Shown here piece by piece: positions 25,119-33,327 of a stretch of DNA of 64,000 nt (the first letter of the stretch is position 1; every line of letters begins with the position of its first letter). The position numbers and the translations under genes are program-made. Source of the stretch: Herbidospora daliensis (GTDB taxonomy: Bacteria > Actinomycetota > Actinomycetes > Streptosporangiales > Streptosporangiaceae); contig NZ_BBXF01000002.1 of NCBI RefSeq assembly GCF_001570585.1, forward strand, positions 1,190,077-1,254,076, read 5' to 3'. The notes below the pieces were generated by a model. The model searched no databases, was not told the origin of the DNA, and was given only the letters and a program-made list of their open reading frames with translations.

Positions 25119-26254
25119 CAGGAGGTGGCGCCGGTGTCGATGGTCACCACGGGCTCGGCGTCGTCGTCATCCGGTTCGTCGGCGACCGGGGTCTTGGCCG
25201 GTGACTTCGGTGTGGGCGGCGGTTCGGGCCAGCTCCGGATCGGCGGCGGAGGCGCGGGCCTCTCGGGCCTCTCGGGCCTCTCGAGCGCGGGCGTGGCGGG
25301 CTCCGGTGGTTTCGCGGGCAGGCTGATGCGTTCGAAGGCGGCCGTCGGGCGGTCGTCGTATTCGGCCCTGGCCGGGGCCGAGCCGTTGACCTCGGGCCGG
25401 GGCAGCAGCGGGCGGCGCGGCTGGGCGGGCTTGTGGCGCTGGCCGGTCGGGGTGGTGACCTCGCGGATCGTGCCGATCGGGTTGGTGGCGCGCAGGAACG
25501 CGATCACGATGGCCAGCAGCGTGCCGACCGCGAGGCCGATCGCGATGTTGGTCGGCACCTTGCTCGGGGTGATCTTCAGCGGGTTGGCCTGGTCGACGAA
25601 CCGGACGCCGCCGCCGAACTGGGCGAGGTCGATCGTCGCCTCCGACTCCTTCAGCTGGAGCTGCACCAGCGCCTCGGTCAGCGACGACTCGGTGGCGCTG
25701 CCGTCGGGGGCCCGCTTCAGGTCGTCCTGTACGCGGGTGCGCGTGGACCGCACGCTCTTGAGCAGCTTCTCCTGCTCGCGCTGGGCGTCGGCCTCGGTGA
25801 GGATCTGGTAGGCCGCCACGACCGAGTTGGCCATCTGCGCGGCCAGCTTGTCGGTCTTGGCCGTCGAGGTGATGACGACGATGCCGCCGGCCGTGCCGGG
25901 TGAGGCGGTGACGCTCTGCCGCAGGGTCTCGAGGTCGACGACGACCTTCTGCTCGTTCTCGAGCAGCTGCCGGGCCCGGTCGAGCACGCCCGCCGACTGG
26001 GCGAACGCGGCCCGCTGGGCGGTGTAGGCGATGTAGCTGCTGTCGGAGGACACGCCCATGCGCAGGTAGGTGGTGCTGCGCGGGTCGACGACCGCGAAGC
26101 GGGCGGTCGCCTCGACGTTGCCGAAGACGAAGAAGGTCGCCGCCCCCGCGGCGACGGCGGCGACGAGGATCAGTGCGAGCGACGACCACCGATAGCGCCA
26201 CACGGCCTCAAGAAGACCGACCTCGGGGGTCTCGTCACGTTGGTCTGTGGCCAC
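25118..26254 (-). CDS. Wzz-like polysaccharide chain-length/export protein
   Basis: The 378-residue protein has a membrane helix near the N-terminus (about 24-46), a long extracytoplasmic helical region with coiled-coil character (about 90-200), a second membrane helix near 230-250 and a Pro-rich cytosolic tail of over 100 residues. This is the Wzz/capsule co-polymerase layout; no Walker motifs, so no tyrosine kinase domain is fused. GTG 26254 has ACAGG 5 nt upstream; ATG 26281 is an alternative with SD too close. Confidence 0.85.
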   Translation of the reverse strand: MATDQRDETPEVGLLEAVWRYRWSSLALILVAAVAAGAATFFVFGNVEATARFAVVDPRSTTYLRMGVSSDSSYIAYTAQRAAFAQSAGVLDRARQLLENEQKVVVDLETLRQSVTASPGTAGGIVVITSTAKTDKLAAQMANSVVAAYQILTEADAQREQEKLLKSVRSTRTRVQDDLKRAPDGSATESSLTEALVQLQLKESEATIDLAQFGGGVRFVDQANPLKITPSKVPTNIAIGLAVGTLLAIVIAFLRATNPIGTIREVTTPTGQRHKPAQPRRPLLPRPEVNGSAPARAEYDDRPTAAFERISLPAKPPEPATPALERPERPERPAPPPPIRSWPEPPPTPKSPAKTPVADEPDDDDAEPVVTIDTGATS

Positions 26255-26312
26255 GAATGCCTGTTCTCCCCGCTTTTGCATTCCTCACATAAAGAAGTGG
26301 TCGGTTCACAGT

Positions 26313-27422
26313 TTAGACATCAGCCTCCGGCCCGAGAATCGCCCGCTTCATCGCCGTCGTGTAACGCACGAGGCCGAATCGGGACGTCGCATCGTCGAAT
26401 CCCCTGTTCGCCAGGGCTTTGGCGGCGGGCCAGTCGGTGAGCAGCGATTCGACGGCGTCGGCCAGCGCGACCGCGTCGCCCGGGGCCACGAGCAGCCCGT
26501 TCTTCCCGTCGTCGACGATTTCCGCCAAGCCCTGCACCTCGCTGGCGACCACCGGTCGGCGGGCCAGCATGCCCTCGACGGCGACCAGGCCGAAGGGCTC
26601 GACCCGCGACGGCACCAGCACGACGTCGGCCGTGGCCAGAAGCGGCCACACCGGGTCGGCGAATCCGGCGAAGACCACCTCGGGGCCCGCTTTGGCGCGG
26701 AGCTCGGCCTCGTACCACTCGTAGCCGGGGAAGATGGTGCCGGCCAGCGTCAGCCTGATGGCGTGACCGCGCTCGGCCAGCAGCTTCGCCGCCTCGACGG
26801 CGACGTCGTTGCCCTTGCGGGGCGACAGGCGGCCGACCAGCACGAGGTGTCCCTCGTGCTCCGGGCGGGGGTCGGTGGGCGGGGGACCGGCGACGCCGTT
26901 GTGGATGACGGTCGTTTTCCCGTCAGGGGCGCCGTCGGCCACGATTCGGTCGCGCACGCTCCTGCTGATCGCGATGATCGTGTGCGCCAGTCGCAGCGGC
27001 AGCGCCAGCGCCCGCCTGACCGGAGCGGGCACGGCCTCCTCCGCCTCGTGGACGTGGCACACGACCTTCGGCACCCGCGCGAGCCGCCCGGCCAGCAACC
27101 ACCAGGGGATGGTGACCGTGTTGACGTACAAGACCGAAGCGCGGTCGCGCCGCAGGTAGGACACCATGCGGGGGAGCGTGGTGGCCAGCTCCCAGGTGAG
27201 CTTCACCAGACCGGCCGGCTTCAGGTAGGCCTTGCGGAGCACGGGCACCGGGAGGATCTCGACCTCGGCCCCGGCGTCGCGAATCAAAGCGGACAAAGGG
27301 CCGTCTTTGGGCAAAGTGACCGTGATTTCGGCTGTTTCGGCCAGGGCCCGGACCGATTCGACGAGCATGCGGTCGGAACCGTAGAGATCGGGCGACGGGT
27401 GGGCCATCACCACTCGAACCAT
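26313..27422 (-). CDS. Glycosyltransferase family 4 protein
   Basis: The 369-residue GT-B enzyme has an N-terminal acceptor domain starting VRVVMAHPSPDLYGSDRM and a C-terminal nucleotide-sugar domain with LVLVGRLSPRKGNDV and the EPFGLVAVEGM (ExxGLxxxE) motif of GT4. Sugar specificity is not readable. It is first in the minus operon GT4-Wzz-Wzx-propeller B-propeller A, and divergent from the rhamnosyltransferase-like gene. Start 27422 or 27437. Confidence 0.9.
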   Translation of the reverse strand: MVRVVMAHPSPDLYGSDRMLVESVRALAETAEITVTLPKDGPLSALIRDAGAEVEILPVPVLRKAYLKPAGLVKLTWELATTLPRMVSYLRRDRASVLYVNTVTIPWWLLAGRLARVPKVVCHVHEAEEAVPAPVRRALALPLRLAHTIIAISRSVRDRIVADGAPDGKTTVIHNGVAGPPPTDPRPEHEGHLVLVGRLSPRKGNDVAVEAAKLLAERGHAIRLTLAGTIFPGYEWYEAELRAKAGPEVVFAGFADPVWPLLATADVVLVPSRVEPFGLVAVEGMLARRPVVASEVQGLAEIVDDGKNGLLVAPGDAVALADAVESLLTDWPAAKALANRGFDDATSRFGLVRYTTAMKRAILGPEADV

Positions 27423-27430
27423 CGTTGCCG

Positions 27431-27465
27431 CATCCAAATGTTTGATTACCGTTTACGGTTGGATG
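27431..27465. repeat. Nested inverted repeats between divergent glycosyltransferase genes
   Basis: CATCCAA (27431-27437) and TTGGATG (27459-27465) are perfect complements, and between them ACCGTTTACGGT (27448-27459) is a second palindrome. The element lies in the only gap between the two divergent transcripts, so it may be their shared operator. Confidence 0.45.
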
Positions 27466-27494
27466 TTCATCTTGTCATCCATCGAAGGGGACGC

Positions 27495-28586
27495 ATGCGG
27501 ATCGCCATGATCGGGACTCGCGGGGTGCCGGCCCGTTACGGGGGCTTCGAGACCGCCGTCGAGGAGATCGGGGCCCGCCTGGCCGACGCCGGGCACGACG
27601 TCCGGGTCTACTGCCGGGGGGCGGTGGAGAAGCTCCCGGCGTACAAGGGGATGACGCTCGTCCATCTGCCCGCCGTACAGCACAAGATCATGGAGACGCT
27701 CAGCCACACCGCGCTGTCGGTCGGCCATGTGCTGCTGCACCGCACCGACGTCGCGCTGGTGTTCAACGCGGCGAACGCGCCCCTGCTGCCGTTCCTGAAG
27801 CTGGCGCGCATCCCGGTGGCCACCCACGTCGACGGGCTGGAGTGGAAGCGGGCCAAATGGAACGGTGCAGGGCAGCGCTACTACCTGGCCGTCGAGAAGT
27901 TGTCGGTCCGCTGGTCGAAGCAGATCATCGCCGACGCCGTCGCGATCCAGGACTACTACCGCGAGACCTACGCCGCCGGCAGCGTCATGATCCCCTACGG
28001 CGCTCCCATTCAGGAGCGCTGCGACGACGACCTGCTGCGGGCCGAGGGTTATGAGCCCGGCGGCTACCACCTGGTGGTGGCCCGGTTCGAACCGGAGAAC
28101 CACGTCGACCTGATCGTCGAGGGCTACTCGCGCAGCACCGCCCGGCTGCCGCTGATGGTCGTGGGCTCGGCGCCCTACGCCGAGGAGTACGTGAAGAAGA
28201 TCAACGACCTGGCCGCCAAGGACGAACGCGTCAAGCTGGTCGGCGCCGTCTGGAACCAGGACCTGCTCGACGCCCTCTACGCCGGGTCGGCCACCTACCT
28301 CCACGGCCACTCCGTCGGCGGCACCAACCCCTCGCTGCTCCGGGCGATGGGCGCGGGCGCCCCGACGATCGCCTACGACGTCGTGTTCAACCGCGAGGTG
28401 CTCGCCGAGTCGGGCGCGTTCTTCGGCGGCCCCGACGACCTGGCGGCGGTGATCGAACAGGCCGAGGACGACCCGGCCGCCTGCCGCCGCCGCGGCGACC
28501 TGGCCCGCGAGCGCGCCCGCGCCCACTACACGTGGGACGACGTCGCGGCCCGCTACGAGAGACTCTGCCTGGACCTGCGCGGATGA
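27495..28586 (+). CDS. DUF1972/GT4-type glycosyltransferase, rhamnosyltransferase-like
   Basis: The 363-residue protein starts with the DUF1972 signature (MIGTRGVPARYGGFETAVEE), found in beta-1,4-rhamnosyltransferases such as WchF of streptococci, and has a C-terminal GT-B domain (HSVGGTNPSLLRAMGAGAP). With a complete dTDP-rhamnose pathway nearby, rhamnose transfer is likely but inferred. AAGGGG precedes ATG 27495. It overlaps the APH-like gene by 4 nt. Confidence 0.88.
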   Translation: MRIAMIGTRGVPARYGGFETAVEEIGARLADAGHDVRVYCRGAVEKLPAYKGMTLVHLPAVQHKIMETLSHTALSVGHVLLHRTDVALVFNAANAPLLPFLKLARIPVATHVDGLEWKRAKWNGAGQRYYLAVEKLSVRWSKQIIADAVAIQDYYRETYAAGSVMIPYGAPIQERCDDDLLRAEGYEPGGYHLVVARFEPENHVDLIVEGYSRSTARLPLMVVGSAPYAEEYVKKINDLAAKDERVKLVGAVWNQDLLDALYAGSATYLHGHSVGGTNPSLLRAMGAGAPTIAYDVVFNREVLAESGAFFGGPDDLAAVIEQAEDDPAACRRRGDLARERARAHYTWDDVAARYERLCLDLRG

Positions 28587-29440
28587 GTTTCGTGCGCTAC
28601 CCGCCGGGCCGGGCCAACGTCTGGATCCCGGTCGGCGACGCCCGGTCGGCCGCGGCCGGGCTGTCGCTGCTCACCTTCTCCAAGCCCCTCCCGCTGCTGG
28701 CCCAGCGGATCCTGCACCGGGCGGTGCTGGTCGCCGGGCCGTGGCTGCTGCCGGGCCGGCGCGAACCCTGGCGACCCCCGGTCGAACGCTGGGACCAGGT
28801 CCTCCGCGACGTCGCCGACGTCGTCGGCCCGGTCGACGAGGTCGCCCTCTACCTGCGGCCGCAGGCGTCCCGGCCCGGCGCGGCGGCCCTGCTCCTGCAG
28901 AAGGGCCGTCCGGCCGGGTTCCTGAAGGTCCGCGAGGGGCTCGACCACGAGGCCCAGGTGCTGCGGCTGCTCGACGGCGGCGACGGCTTCCGGGCCCCGG
29001 TCGTGCTCGGGCAGGGCCCGTCGTGGTTGCTGATCTCGGCGATGGAGCCGGTCCCGGCCCGTCCGTTCCGGGGGATCGACGTCGTCGACCTGGCCGGCCG
29101 GATCCAGCGCCTGCTCGCCAAGCTGCCCAAACCGCCCGGCACCCCCGACCACTGGTTGCCCATGCACGGCGACCTCACCCCGTGGAACCTGCGCCGGACC
29201 AGGGGGAGGACGCCGTGGCTGATCGACTGGGAGGACGCCGCGTGGGCGCCCCCCGGTTGCGACGAGGTCTACTACCGGGCCGCCGAGACGACCCTGTTCG
29301 GCACCGAACCGGTGCCCACGGGCTACGCCGAGGCCGCCGCCCACTGGGAGGCCGTGATCTCCCGGCGCAGCGACGACCTGCCCCTCAACGGCGGCATGCT
29401 CGCGGCGCTGGAGGTGCTCAGCCGGCCGTCCAGTCGCTGA
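28583..29440 (+). CDS. APH-like kinase of the polysaccharide locus
   Basis: The 285-residue protein has a complete APH C-lobe: MHGDLTPWNLR (about 194-204, catalytic HGDxxxxN) and WLIDWEDAAWAPPGCDE (Mg-binding Asp). The N-lobe is reduced, with FLKVREGLDHEAQVL giving a possible ATP-binding Lys and Glu. It is coupled to the rhamnosyltransferase-like gene (ATGA), so its substrate may be a sugar or glycolipid of this pathway. It is the second such protein in the window (see 12360). Confidence 0.78.
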   Translation: MSFVRYPPGRANVWIPVGDARSAAAGLSLLTFSKPLPLLAQRILHRAVLVAGPWLLPGRREPWRPPVERWDQVLRDVADVVGPVDEVALYLRPQASRPGAAALLLQKGRPAGFLKVREGLDHEAQVLRLLDGGDGFRAPVVLGQGPSWLLISAMEPVPARPFRGIDVVDLAGRIQRLLAKLPKPPGTPDHWLPMHGDLTPWNLRRTRGRTPWLIDWEDAAWAPPGCDEVYYRAAETTLFGTEPVPTGYAEAAAHWEAVISRRSDDLPLNGGMLAALEVLSRPSSR

Positions 29441-30314
29441 GCCTGCGGCCGAGCAGCTCCTCCAGCCGCCGGTTGTGCGGGGCGAAGTGGCGGGCCAGCC
29501 TCTTGCGCACGTCGTCGGGGATGTCACCCGGGGCGGCGGCGTTCCACACCTTGCCCGCATCGGGCAGCGGCGCGGGCGGCAGCCCGAGGAACTCCGCCGC
29601 CCGGTCGCAGGCGGCCTGCGGGTCGCGGTAGAAGTCCTCGCTGGTCAGGATGTGGAACCGATCGCGGGGGAAGTGGGCGAACCACCGTTCGAGGCCGCGG
29701 GCGTATTCGCTCTGGGCGACGTACGACTGCTGTTCGTGGGCGTAGGACAGGTACGCCGGATCGGCGATGATCCGCTCCTCCTCCCCGGCGGTCCGCGACT
29801 CCTCGGCGGCCAGGGCCTCCTCGAACGTCAGGGTCTCCGCTCCGGCGCGCACCCGTTCGCGGTAGTGGGAGAACGTGCGCTCGACCGGGTCGCGTAAGAC
29901 CAGGAGGATGCGCGCCGTTGGCACGTTCCCGGCGGCGCGTTCGGCGGCCAGCGGGTGGTGGAGGTAGTAGGGCGAGCCCTCGCCCGCGACCACCGGCCCG
30001 CCCGCCCTGCGCTCGGCCCGCGCCCGGTTCGACCGGCTCGGCAGGTGCGAGCGGTACCACCGCATCCCGCGCGCGTAGTTGGAGTCGAAGTAGTGCACGC
30101 CCTTCGTGTGGTTGGCCTTGGGCAGCAGGCCGGCCGCCGGGAACAGCGGGATCACCCTGGGGTGCTCCAGCAGGGCGAAGTAGAACGACGTCGAGCCCCC
30201 GCGCTTGGCCCCGATGAGCAGGAAGTCGGGATCGGGCCGGAACGCCGCCGTCGCCATGCCCCAGCCCCGGATGGCGGTTCGGCCCGCGTTCATCACGGGT
30301 TCAGGGAGCTTCAT
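29418..30314 (-). CDS. PAPS-dependent sulfotransferase
   Basis: The 298-residue protein has the 5'-phosphosulfate loop (FLLIGAKRGGSTSFYFALLEHP, landmark at about 31-52 with KRGGSTS) and the 3'-phosphate motif RDPVERTFSHY (141-151). These are the two PAPS-binding signatures of carbohydrate sulfotransferases. It would sulfate a hydroxyl on a glycan or lipid. ATG 30314 has AGAGGA 9 nt upstream. It overlaps the convergent APH-like gene by 23 nt. Confidence 0.9.
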   Translation of the reverse strand: MKLPEPVMNAGRTAIRGWGMATAAFRPDPDFLLIGAKRGGSTSFYFALLEHPRVIPLFPAAGLLPKANHTKGVHYFDSNYARGMRWYRSHLPSRSNRARAERRAGGPVVAGEGSPYYLHHPLAAERAAGNVPTARILLVLRDPVERTFSHYRERVRAGAETLTFEEALAAEESRTAGEEERIIADPAYLSYAHEQQSYVAQSEYARGLERWFAHFPRDRFHILTSEDFYRDPQAACDRAAEFLGLPPAPLPDAGKVWNAAAPGDIPDDVRKRLARHFAPHNRRLEELLGRRLSDWTAG

Positions 30315-30410
30315 GTGACTCGTCCTCTCAACCGGTCCATAGTGAAAAGTTATTAACCGCTCGTATGCTGGCACACGTCACCAAGCGGAGCGGCGATTCG
30401 GGGGGACCGC

Positions 30411-31685
30411 GTGAGGGGTGCGCGCCACCGGCGGCTTCGTACGCAGTGGTGGCCCACGCTGCTTCCCCTCGGCATGATCCTCGCGAGCGACTACAAGTTC
30501 CGTTCGCGTGACGTCTCCGAAGCGGTCGGCGGCGGCATCGACGCCACCGTCCTGATGGAGATCGGCGTCTACGGCCTCTGCGCGCTCTACCTCTACCGCC
30601 GGTTCGGCCTGCGGGCGCCCCGGCGGGCGGCGCCGGCCGCGTTGATCCTGGCCTGGTTGTTCGCGGCCTACTGCGCCCTGTCGGTGTTGTGGACCCCGTT
30701 CCCCCCGTTCGCCGCCGTGCGGGCGAGCCAGCTCCTGGTCACCGCGATCGTGTGTCACGTGATCGCGACCCGGGCGCGGCGCGAGGACCTCTACCGGCTG
30801 GCGCACGTGTTCGTCGGCCTGGTCGTGGTCTCGGTCGCGTTCGGGGTGGCGGTGCCGCTCAAACGCACGCCCAACACGCAAGACCGGTTCAACTGGCTCT
30901 ACGTGCATCCCGTCACGGCCGGCATGTTCCTGGGCGTCGCACTGCTGCTGTGCCTGGCGTTCCTGCTGCCGAACGGGCTGCCGCGCCGGTTCCCGTGGCC
31001 GGTCTACGCCGGTTCGGCGGGCGTCACGGCGGCGGCGCTGGTCGCCACCGGCACGCGGGGCGCGGCGGTCGGCATCCTCGCGGGGGTGGCGGCGTTCCTG
31101 CTCACCGCCCGGGGCAACCGGGGCCGGGTCGAGGTGATCATGGTCGGTACGCCGATCCTGGTCCTGCTGCCGTTGTTGTTCGGCGACAAGCTCCTGGAGT
31201 TCGCCACCCGTGGCGAGACCGTCGAACAGCTGGAGAGCCTCAACTCGCGTACCGACCTGTGGACCTTCGCCTACCAGGCGGTGATGAACCGCCCGGTGTT
31301 CGGCAACGGCATGTCGTCGGCGCGCGGGTTGTTCCTCGACGCCCTGGGGCTCGGCGGGGGTCACAACATCTTCGTCAACGTGCTCGTCGAAGGCGGCCTC
31401 ATCGGGGCGGCGATCTTCTGCCTGCTCCTGGTCGTGGTGCTGACGGTGAACCTGTCGTTCACCCGGGTCCAGGAGGTCCGGGTCGAGGCGGCGTTGCTGC
31501 TCGGTTTGATGACGTTTCTGGTGGTCGACGGCTTGACCGCCGACCAGATGGCGGGCGCGGCGAACGTCGCGTCCATCTGGATGTTCCTCATCGTGGCGTG
31601 GACTTGTGTTATCACACGTAAACCTGTGAGACGTGACGAGCGTCACGATACGCGTGAGGCCGGTGTGGTCTCACCTGTGCCCTGA
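30411..31685 (+). CDS. Wzy-like O-antigen polymerase/ligase
   Basis: The 424-residue protein has 10-12 membrane helices and the large extracytoplasmic loop of the Wzy_C/O-antigen ligase family, with SLNSRTDLWTFAYQAV, PVFGNGMSS and GGGHNIFVNVLVEGG. It would join flipped repeat units into the polymer. GTG 30411 follows GGGGG. It is the first of a plus-strand run with propeller C and beta-helix 2. Confidence 0.9.
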   Translation: MRGARHRRLRTQWWPTLLPLGMILASDYKFRSRDVSEAVGGGIDATVLMEIGVYGLCALYLYRRFGLRAPRRAAPAALILAWLFAAYCALSVLWTPFPPFAAVRASQLLVTAIVCHVIATRARREDLYRLAHVFVGLVVVSVAFGVAVPLKRTPNTQDRFNWLYVHPVTAGMFLGVALLLCLAFLLPNGLPRRFPWPVYAGSAGVTAAALVATGTRGAAVGILAGVAAFLLTARGNRGRVEVIMVGTPILVLLPLLFGDKLLEFATRGETVEQLESLNSRTDLWTFAYQAVMNRPVFGNGMSSARGLFLDALGLGGGHNIFVNVLVEGGLIGAAIFCLLLVVVLTVNLSFTRVQEVRVEAALLLGLMTFLVVDGLTADQMAGAANVASIWMFLIVAWTCVITRKPVRRDERHDTREAGVVSPVP

Positions 31686-31695
31686 AGGGGACCAA

Positions 31696-33327
31696 ATGCG
31701 CAAGACCCTGATATCGGGCCTGATCGCCGCGTTAGCGGTGACGCCCGTCCCCGCGGCGATGGCCGACACGGCCCCCGCCACGGGGGAAGTCGCCACAGTC
31801 ACGGCCGACGCCCTGCCCACCTGGCAGACCGACGGAGTGGTGCTGACGATCGAGATCGTCAACGGGGTGACCTACGTCGGAGGCAACTTCGACAACGTCC
31901 GTCCGCCGGGCGTGCCCAAGGGGGGCGCGGGCGAGGTGCCGCGGGTCGGCTTGGCCGCGTTCGACACCGCCACCGGCGACCTGCTGCCGTGGAACCCGGT
32001 GGCCTTCTCGCCGACGTTCACCGACGACCAGGCGCAGAACGAGTGCGACAAGATCTCCACCGGCACCTACCGCTGCGACACGGTGTGGGAGATCAAGGCC
32101 TCGCCCGACGGCTCGAAGATCTACGTCGCCGGCGACTTCAACAAGATCGACAGCTCGCGGCGTGACCGCATGGCGGCCTTCGACACCGCCACCGGCGCCC
32201 TCGACCCCGACTTCAAGCCGGTGTTCAACAACCGGGTGCGCGCGATCGCCGTGTCCGATACGACCGTCTACGCGGGCGGCCACTTCACCACGGTGAACGG
32301 CGAGACCCGCACCCGCCTGGCCGCGTTCGACGCCTCGACCGCCGCGCTCACCTCGTGGACGCCGACGGCCGACAAGCGCGTCAACGCGATGATGCTGACC
32401 CCCGCGGGCAACCGCCTCATCGTCGGCGGCGACTTCGACCGCATCAACGGCGTCAAGCAGCACGGCCTGTCGGCCGTCAACGTGAGCGACGGCTCCAAGG
32501 GCACGTTCAACAGCAACGACATCCCGGCCAACAGCTCCAGCAGCCGCTCGTGGGTGACCGACATCGTCTCCGACGGCACCCGCATGTACGCCAGCGCCAA
32601 CGGCGAGGGCACCTTCGACGGCCGCCTGGCCTTCAACCCCGACAACGGCTCGCGCATCTGGATCAACAACTGCCTCGGCGCGACCCAGGCGATCTCGGTG
32701 ATGGGCGGCGTCCTCTACAGCGGCAGCCACGCCCACCGCTGCAACATGCAGAACTACTACGGCAACGACGGCTTCCCCGAGACCAAGCCGCACCGCCGCT
32801 ACCTCGCCGAGCCCGCCGGCACGGCGCAGGGCGGCAAGCAGACCATCCTCCACTGGTTCCCCAACTCGGCCCCCGGCACCGTCTACCCCTGGGTCCAGGG
32901 CCCGTGGTCCATGGCCAACGACGGCACCTACCTGTGGGCCGGCGGTGACTTCACCGAGGTCAACGACGTGGCGCAGCAGGGCCTCACCCGCTGGACCTTC
33001 CACGAGACCAAGCCCGACACCGGCGGCCCCATCCAGGCCGGGTTCGGCGCGCCGACCCTCCAGGCCAACGGCGGCGGCAAGGTGACCGTCCGCTGGGGCG
33101 CCACGTGGGACCTCGACAACCGCAAGGTGCGCTACGAGGTGCTGCGCAACGACGGCCAGGTCGCCTGCACCGCCGAGGCGTTCTCGGTGTTCTGGAACCT
33201 GCCGAACCTCTCGTGCCAGGACACCGGGCTCACCCCCGGCGCGTCGCACACCTACCGGGTGCGCGCGATCGACCCGTACAACAACCGCGTCTCCAGCCCG
33301 ACCAGCGCGTCGGTGACGGTTTCGTGA
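31696..33327 (+). CDS. Secreted delta-60-repeat beta-propeller with fibronectin-like end (propeller C)
   Basis: The 543-residue protein has a signal peptide (cleavage near MADT, about 24), then DALPTWQTDGVV, the start shared with propeller D, and repeat units such as VYAGGHFTTVNGETRTRLAAF (landmark) ending before about residue 440. Residues about 450-543 form an Fn3-like domain (VRYEVLRND, HTYRVRAIDPYNN). A TTA codon lies at 31732-31734. AAGGGG is 6 nt before ATG 31696. It is coupled to the beta-helix gene (GTGA). Confidence 0.83.
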   Translation: MRKTLISGLIAALAVTPVPAAMADTAPATGEVATVTADALPTWQTDGVVLTIEIVNGVTYVGGNFDNVRPPGVPKGGAGEVPRVGLAAFDTATGDLLPWNPVAFSPTFTDDQAQNECDKISTGTYRCDTVWEIKASPDGSKIYVAGDFNKIDSSRRDRMAAFDTATGALDPDFKPVFNNRVRAIAVSDTTVYAGGHFTTVNGETRTRLAAFDASTAALTSWTPTADKRVNAMMLTPAGNRLIVGGDFDRINGVKQHGLSAVNVSDGSKGTFNSNDIPANSSSSRSWVTDIVSDGTRMYASANGEGTFDGRLAFNPDNGSRIWINNCLGATQAISVMGGVLYSGSHAHRCNMQNYYGNDGFPETKPHRRYLAEPAGTAQGGKQTILHWFPNSAPGTVYPWVQGPWSMANDGTYLWAGGDFTEVNDVAQQGLTRWTFHETKPDTGGPIQAGFGAPTLQANGGGKVTVRWGATWDLDNRKVRYEVLRNDGQVACTAEAFSVFWNLPNLSCQDTGLTPGASHTYRVRAIDPYNNRVSSPTSASVTVS

